Below are positions 59,657-64,000 of a stretch of 64,000 nucleotides of DNA, piece by piece (position 1 is the stretch's first letter; each line of letters starts with the position of its first letter). Source of the stretch: Chryseobacterium phosphatilyticum (GTDB taxonomy: Bacteria; Bacteroidota; Bacteroidia; Flavobacteriales; Weeksellaceae); the NCBI RefSeq assembly GCF_002899825.2, contig NZ_PPED02000005.1, positions 186,001 through 250,000 of the forward strand, read 5' to 3'. The position numbers and the translations under genes are program-made. The notes under the pieces were generated by a model, which ran no database searches, was not told the DNA's origin, and saw nothing but the letters and a program-made list of their open reading frames with translations.

Positions 59657-62600
59657 TTAATTTTTTTCGATATTTATCTTAAAATTAACCTCATCTATTT
59701 CGATTTCGTTAAAATTTGAAAGTGAAGATACAATTTCTATTTTACTTGACAAGACCTCTGAAGAAATATATTCTTCATTTTTCTTAATATCCGTAAGGAA
59801 TGGAGAAGCTTCCTCAATAGATATATTAATTCTGTCTGTCAGGTCAAAGTCTTTATCTTTTCGCAGGTTCTGAATTCTGTTGATAAATTCCCTTGCGATA
59901 CCTTCAGATTTTAATTCATCTGTTAATGTCAAATCTAATGCCACAGTTGTTTTTCCGTCTGAAGTTACGGTCCATCCCGGGATATCTTTAGTCGAGATTT
60001 CCACATCTTCAAGTGTGATCTCGTAACCCTGGATATCAAGTTTACCTTCTTTTTCAAGACCGGCAATTTGCTCCGTGGTAAGATTGCTGATTTCGACACC
60101 TACTACCTTCATGTCTTTTCCTAATTTAGGACCAAGAGCCTTGAAGTTTGGCTTTATCTGTTTTACAATTAAATGAGATGCTTCTTCAGCATTGATTAAC
60201 TGTAGTTCTTTAACGTTAACTTCCTGTTTGATCAGATCTGCAACAGCAAGGATTTGCTCTTCTGTTTTAGAATCCAATACAGGAATCAGTACTTTCTGTA
60301 ACGGCTGACGTACTTTTACGTTTTCTTTCTTTCTCAGAGAGAAAACCATACTGGTAATGTTTTGAGCCAAATGAGTTTTTTCAACCAGATCCTGATCGAT
60401 TAAACTTTCATCTGCTACCGGGAAGTCTGTTAAGTGTACAGATTCACAGTTTTCCTTTCCGGTTACTTTATTTAAGTCCTGATACAGTTGATCCATAAAG
60501 AACGGAGCAATGGGAGCAGATAATTTAGCTACTACTTCAAGACAAGTATATAAAGTCTGGTAAGCAGAGATTTTATCATCTGAATATTCTCCTTTCCAGA
60601 AACGTCTTCTGCATAATCTTACATACCAGTTGCTCAGGTTATCATTCACAAATGTGCTGATGGCCCTGGCTACTCTTGTTGGTTCGTAATCTTCATAAAA
60701 TGCTTTTACTTCTTTGATCAGAAGGTTGAGCTCAGAAAGAATCCATCTGTCGATTTCCGGGCGATTTTCCACTTCTTTCTCAGAATAATTGAATCCATCA
60801 ACGTTTGCATACAATGCGAAGAATGAATACGTATTATAAAGAGTTCCAAAGAATTTTCTTCTTACCTCATCAATTCCTTCAATATCAAACTTCAGGTTTT
60901 CCCAAGGATTTGCATTGGAGATCATGTACCAACGTGTAGCATCCGGTCCGTATACAGAAAGTGTTTCAAACGGATCTACAGCATTTCCTAAACGTTTTGA
61001 CATCTTCTGTCCGTTTTTATCCAAAACAAGACCGTTACTCATAACGTTTTTATAAGCTACCGAATCAAAAACTGCTGTTCCGATAGCATGCAGTGTATAG
61101 AACCATCCACGGGTCTGGTCAACGCCTTCAGCGATGAAGTCAGCCGGGAATGCTTTATGATTGTCGATTAATTCTTTATTTTCAAACGGATAGTGCAGCT
61201 GAGCATAAGGCATTGATCCTGAATCGAACCATACGTCGATCAGGTCGCTTTCACGTTTCATTGCTCTTCCTGAATCAGAAACCAATACTACTTTGTCTAC
61301 TACATTTTTGTGAAGATCAACCAATTCGTAGTTGGATTCAGACATATTTCCGATCTCAAAACCTTTGAAAGGGTTTTGAGTCATCAATCCTGCTGCAATA
61401 GATTTTTCAATCTCGTTGTAAAGTTCTTCTACAGAACCAATGATCTTTTCTTCTTTCAGGTCATCAGTTCTCCAGATTGGTAAGGGAATCCCCCAATATC
61501 TTGAACGGGATAAATTCCAGTCGTTCACATTTTCCAACCAGTTGGCGAAACGTCCCTCTCCTGTAGCTTTTGGTTTCCAGTTGATCTCTTTGTTTAAGTT
61601 AACCAGTCTTTCCTTTACAGCTGTCATCTTTACAAACCATGAATCCAGCGGATAATATAATACTGGTTTATCTGTTCTCCAGCAGTGCGGATATGAGTGA
61701 ACATATTTCTCTACTTTGAAGGCCTTATTTTCTGTTTTCAATAAGATCGCAAGCTCTACATCCCATGATTTCTCAGGAGCTGTACCTTCGTCGTAATATT
61801 CATTCTTGATATATTTTCCGGAAAATACCTCAGGTACATTTTTTCCCTGAATGAATTTCCCCTGCAAGTCTACCAACGGAACCAGATTATCATTTTCATC
61901 TTTTACCAACATTGGCGGAATCTCAGGTTGGGCCATTTTAGCAACTCTGGCATCATCAGCACCGAAAGTAGGAGCCGTATGAACGATACCTGTACCATCT
62001 TCTGTAGTAACGAAATCACCAAGGATTACTCTGAAAGCATTTTCAGCATTATCATTAGGTGTAAACCAAGGAACCAATTGCTCATATCTGGTATCAACAA
62101 GTTTTTCTCCAGTAAATTCTTTTAAAATTTTAAAAGGAATTACTTTAGTTTCCGGTGTATAATTGGCAAAATCTTCATCTGTACCTTCTGTATATTTCTT
62201 ACCGAAGACTTTAGGTAAAAGAACGCTTGATAAAACGACAGTTACGGGTTCAAATGTATACTGATTGAAAGTTTTAACCAAAACATATTCAATGTCTCTT
62301 CCTACGGTAAGAGCCGTATTGGATGGCAACGTCCATGGAGTCGTCGTCCAGGCCAGGATATGGACATCCCCGTCAACATCGCTGAATAAGGCAGAAGAAT
62401 CTTTTTTTACTTTGAATTGAGCCACAACAGTCGTATCCGAAACATCACGGTACGTTCCCGGCTGGTTCAATTCGTGTGAAGAAAGTCCTGTTCCTGCTTT
62501 TGGAGAATAAGGCTGGATTGTGTATCCTTTGTACAATAAGCTTTTATCATACAATTGTTTTAACAACCACCAGACAGTTTCCATATATTTTGACTTGTAG

Positions 62601-63052
62601 GTGATATACGGATCGTTAAGGTCTACCCAATATCCGATTTTTTCGGTAAGGTTATTCCATACGTCGGTATAGCGCATTACTGCCTCGCGACAAGCTCTGT
62701 TGTAATCTTCAATCGAGATTTTTTTACCAATATCTTCTTTAGTAATTCCTAATTCTTTTTCTACACCCAGCTCCACAGGAAGACCATGCGTATCCCAACC
62801 CGCTTTACGGAAAACCTGTTTCCCGTTCTGCGTTTGGTAACGGCAGAAAATATCTTTCAATGCTCTTGCCATTACGTGGTGAATTCCAGGCATACCGTTT
62901 GCTGAAGGCGGACCTTCGTAAAATACAAACTCGGGATTACCCTCGCGAATCTCAACACTCTTGCTGAAAGTTTTATTCAGTTTCCAAAATTCCGCTACAT
63001 TTTCGGCTATGTCAATAAGGTTGAGGTTTTTATATTCTTTAAATTGGCTCAT
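59657..63052 (-). CDS. ileS: Isoleucyl-tRNA synthetase, type 2, with GxHH in place of HIGH
   Basis: An 1131-residue class I synthetase. The active-site signature, residues 56-59, reads GIHH within PPSANGMPGIHHVMARALKD, with glycine and histidine swapped compared with HIGH. KMSKR is present in NGQKMSKRLGN. The CP1 editing domain contains LAWTTTPWTLPSNTAL. Length and sequence fit the eukaryote-like type 2 class (IleRS2), which is less sensitive to mupirocin. The anticodon-binding region is followed by a long C-terminal domain. No second ileS is visible in this window. Confidence 0.97.
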   Translation of the reverse strand: MSQFKEYKNLNLIDIAENVAEFWKLNKTFSKSVEIREGNPEFVFYEGPPSANGMPGIHHVMARALKDIFCRYQTQNGKQVFRKAGWDTHGLPVELGVEKELGITKEDIGKKISIEDYNRACREAVMRYTDVWNNLTEKIGYWVDLNDPYITYKSKYMETVWWLLKQLYDKSLLYKGYTIQPYSPKAGTGLSSHELNQPGTYRDVSDTTVVAQFKVKKDSSALFSDVDGDVHILAWTTTPWTLPSNTALTVGRDIEYVLVKTFNQYTFEPVTVVLSSVLLPKVFGKKYTEGTDEDFANYTPETKVIPFKILKEFTGEKLVDTRYEQLVPWFTPNDNAENAFRVILGDFVTTEDGTGIVHTAPTFGADDARVAKMAQPEIPPMLVKDENDNLVPLVDLQGKFIQGKNVPEVFSGKYIKNEYYDEGTAPEKSWDVELAILLKTENKAFKVEKYVHSYPHCWRTDKPVLYYPLDSWFVKMTAVKERLVNLNKEINWKPKATGEGRFANWLENVNDWNLSRSRYWGIPLPIWRTDDLKEEKIIGSVEELYNEIEKSIAAGLMTQNPFKGFEIGNMSESNYELVDLHKNVVDKVVLVSDSGRAMKRESDLIDVWFDSGSMPYAQLHYPFENKELIDNHKAFPADFIAEGVDQTRGWFYTLHAIGTAVFDSVAYKNVMSNGLVLDKNGQKMSKRLGNAVDPFETLSVYGPDATRWYMISNANPWENLKFDIEGIDEVRRKFFGTLYNTYSFFALYANVDGFNYSEKEVENRPEIDRWILSELNLLIKEVKAFYEDYEPTRVARAISTFVNDNLSNWYVRLCRRRFWKGEYSDDKISAYQTLYTCLEVVAKLSAPIAPFFMDQLYQDLNKVTGKENCESVHLTDFPVADESLIDQDLVEKTHLAQNITSMVFSLRKKENVKVRQPLQKVLIPVLDSKTEEQILAVADLIKQEVNVKELQLINAEEASHLIVKQIKPNFKALGPKLGKDMKVVGVEISNLTTEQIAGLEKEGKLDIQGYEITLEDVEISTKDIPGWTVTSDGKTTVALDLTLTDELKSEGIAREFINRIQNLRKDKDFDLTDRINISIEEASPFLTDIKKNEEYISSEVLSSKIEIVSSLSNFNEIEIDEVNFKINIEKN

Positions 63053-63381
63053 TGTAAATATCTCAATATTTCGTTGATTAATTAAGTCTGCAAATTTAGT
63101 GATTTTTGTCGGTTTATAATATATGTTTTATTTTGATATCATCTATTAAAAAGTTCAATTTCAGAAATATAAATATTGGAAGCGCACAAGAGCGAATCTG
63201 ACATCATTGGTAATCGGAATTTTTTCAAAATTTTGAACGGACTTTTTCCATGATTTTATAATCGTATATTCTACGAAAATGCTGTTAAAAAATTGATATA
63301 AAAAAATTCGGTAAGAGTAAAATAGCACGATCATTGCTTGAAATTTTGTATATTCAAATGAACCTAATTCCAAATGATGTT
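63053..63381. other. Divergent spacer between ileS and the M23 peptidase gene
   Basis: It holds the ileS -7 element at 63091-63098. The rest is A/T-rich with no credible gene; a 70-codon frame on the minus strand has no supporting feature. No T-box-like leader was recognised. Confidence 0.6.
63091..63098 (-). promoter_or_regulatory. -7 promoter element of ileS
   Basis: On the minus strand it reads TAAATTTG, matching TAnnTTTG, 39 bp before the start codon. Confidence 0.55.
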
Positions 63382-64000
63382 ATGAAAATATTTTATAAAC
63401 TGATGCTTATTGTATGTTTAATCAGTGGTATCATATCCCAGGCACAAAACTATCCTCAGAACTATTTCCGGAACCCGTTGAATATTCCCATGCAATTGGC
63501 TGCTAATTTTGGGGCTATCCGTTCCAATCATTTTCATATGGGGCTGGACTTAAGAACCAACAGCCAGGAAAATCTCTCGGTTCTCGCTTCAGCGGACGGG
63601 TATGTAAGCAGAATAAAAGTAGAACGATATGGTTTTGGAAATGCCGTATATATTACCCATCCGAATGGCTACACCACGGTATATGCTCACCTGAATACGT
63701 ATTTTGATGCCCTTGATGCTTATGTAAAAGAAAGACAATACAAAGACGAAAAATGGGAACAGGATATCACCTTCCAACCCGGACAATTTCCTGTAACAAA
63801 GGGACAATTGATAGCCTTAAGCGGAAATACCGGTGGCTCTGCGGGACCTCATCTGCATTTTGAGATACGGGACACCAAAACAGAAGAATGCCTGAATCCA
63901 CTTCTTTTCGGATTCGCCATTCCTGATTCTGTATCTCCAATCATCAGTGGCTTATATTGGTATGACAGGCGCTTTAGCACTTATGAACCCGGTGCAAACG
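63382..64000 (+). CDS. M23-family peptidase, 3' end beyond window
   Basis: About 206 codons are visible. A signal peptide (MKIFYKLMLIVCLISGIISQ) is followed by a LytM-type domain. The zinc ligands are seen in RSNHFHMGLDLR (HxxxD) and in GPHLHFEIRD (HxH). A long insert lies between the two parts of the domain. Members cut peptidoglycan cross-links or act as inactive activators; here both zinc motifs are intact. The gene runs off the right edge. Confidence 0.93.
   Translation, partial: MKIFYKLMLIVCLISGIISQAQNYPQNYFRNPLNIPMQLAANFGAIRSNHFHMGLDLRTNSQENLSVLASADGYVSRIKVERYGFGNAVYITHPNGYTTVYAHLNTYFDALDAYVKERQYKDEKWEQDITFQPGQFPVTKGQLIALSGNTGGSAGPHLHFEIRDTKTEECLNPLLFGFAIPDSVSPIISGLYWYDRRFSTYEPGAN

Noticed and set aside
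63053..63160. T-box or other tRNA-sensing leader before ileS
   Set aside because: No T-box consensus or terminator-antiterminator pair was found, and the leader is short.
63161..63373. 70-residue frame on the minus strand before the M23 gene
   Set aside because: It has no recognisable domain, signal or promoter and lies in A/T-rich divergent spacer sequence.

Overview
The window is about 64 kb of low-GC chromosomal DNA from a member of Bacteroidota. The family content and DNA signals point to Flavobacteriia, most likely Chryseobacterium or a close relative. The main clues are a fused CcoNO cbb3 oxidase, TonB receptors and PF14905-type barrels, a swapped-HIGH type 2 IleRS, promoters of the TTTG-N19/20-TAnnTTTG type, no obvious Shine-Dalgarno sites, and small proteins of the DUF2683 and DUF6576 kinds. 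The species call is an inference. No rRNA, tRNA, CRISPR array, prophage or insertion sequence was seen.

Layout. 1-8.6 kb (minus strand): a complete cbb3 oxidase and assembly locus, ccoI-ccoS-ccoNO-ccoQ-ccoP-ccoG-ccoH plus a TauE/SafE-like gene cut by the window edge. It is divergent from a Crp/Fnr regulator (8.7 kb) whose promoter carries a CRP-like palindrome. 9.4-11.3 kb: panB, a small membrane protein and an RluA pseudouridine synthase. 11.4-17.4 kb: a TPP-riboswitch-controlled thiamine operon, thiS-thiC-tenI-like-thiE-thiG-thiH-thiF. 17.6-28 kb: two PF14905-type barrels, a large TonB receptor with a 390-nt leader, a DUF5694 protein and a LytS/LytTR two-component pair. 28-33.5 kb: two different aconitases. 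33.8-43.7 kb: a WG-repeat protein, a TPP-controlled TonB receptor, an HU-CCDC81-type protein, a thioesterase, a GxxExxY gene between inverted repeats, a 2-hydroxyacid dehydrogenase, a serine hydrolase lipoprotein, an Ig-like lipoprotein and a haem-binding protein. 43.8-48.1 kb (minus): NUDIX hydrolase, XerD, dCMP deaminase, enoyl-CoA hydratase and catalase, the last divergent from oxyR. 49.3-56 kb: metK behind a SAM-II-like leader, a sigma factor with a tiny downstream gene, a YjjG-type phosphatase, PepSY-like proteins and an OmpR-type two-component system. 56.1-63 kb (minus): trpS, a YdcF/SanA protein, lspA, two small proteins, a DksA-like protein and ileS. 63.4 kb to the end: an M23 peptidase, cut by the window edge.

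How the genes work together. Thiamine supply is covered twice, by the biosynthetic operon and by a TonB receptor, each behind its own TPP riboswitch. S-adenosylmethionine appears to be sensed at two places, by a SAM-II-like RNA before metK and by an unusual, shortened S-box-like RNA before the receptor at 20.3 kb. Between that RNA and the receptor lies a possible Cys/Met-rich leader peptide, so the leader may sense several sulfur signals. This is the strongest candidate here for an undescribed regulatory arrangement. Other points of interest are the natural GxHH active-site motif of IleRS, the inverted-repeat-bounded GxxExxY unit, and ten exact 8-bp repeats just upstream of the trpS promoter.
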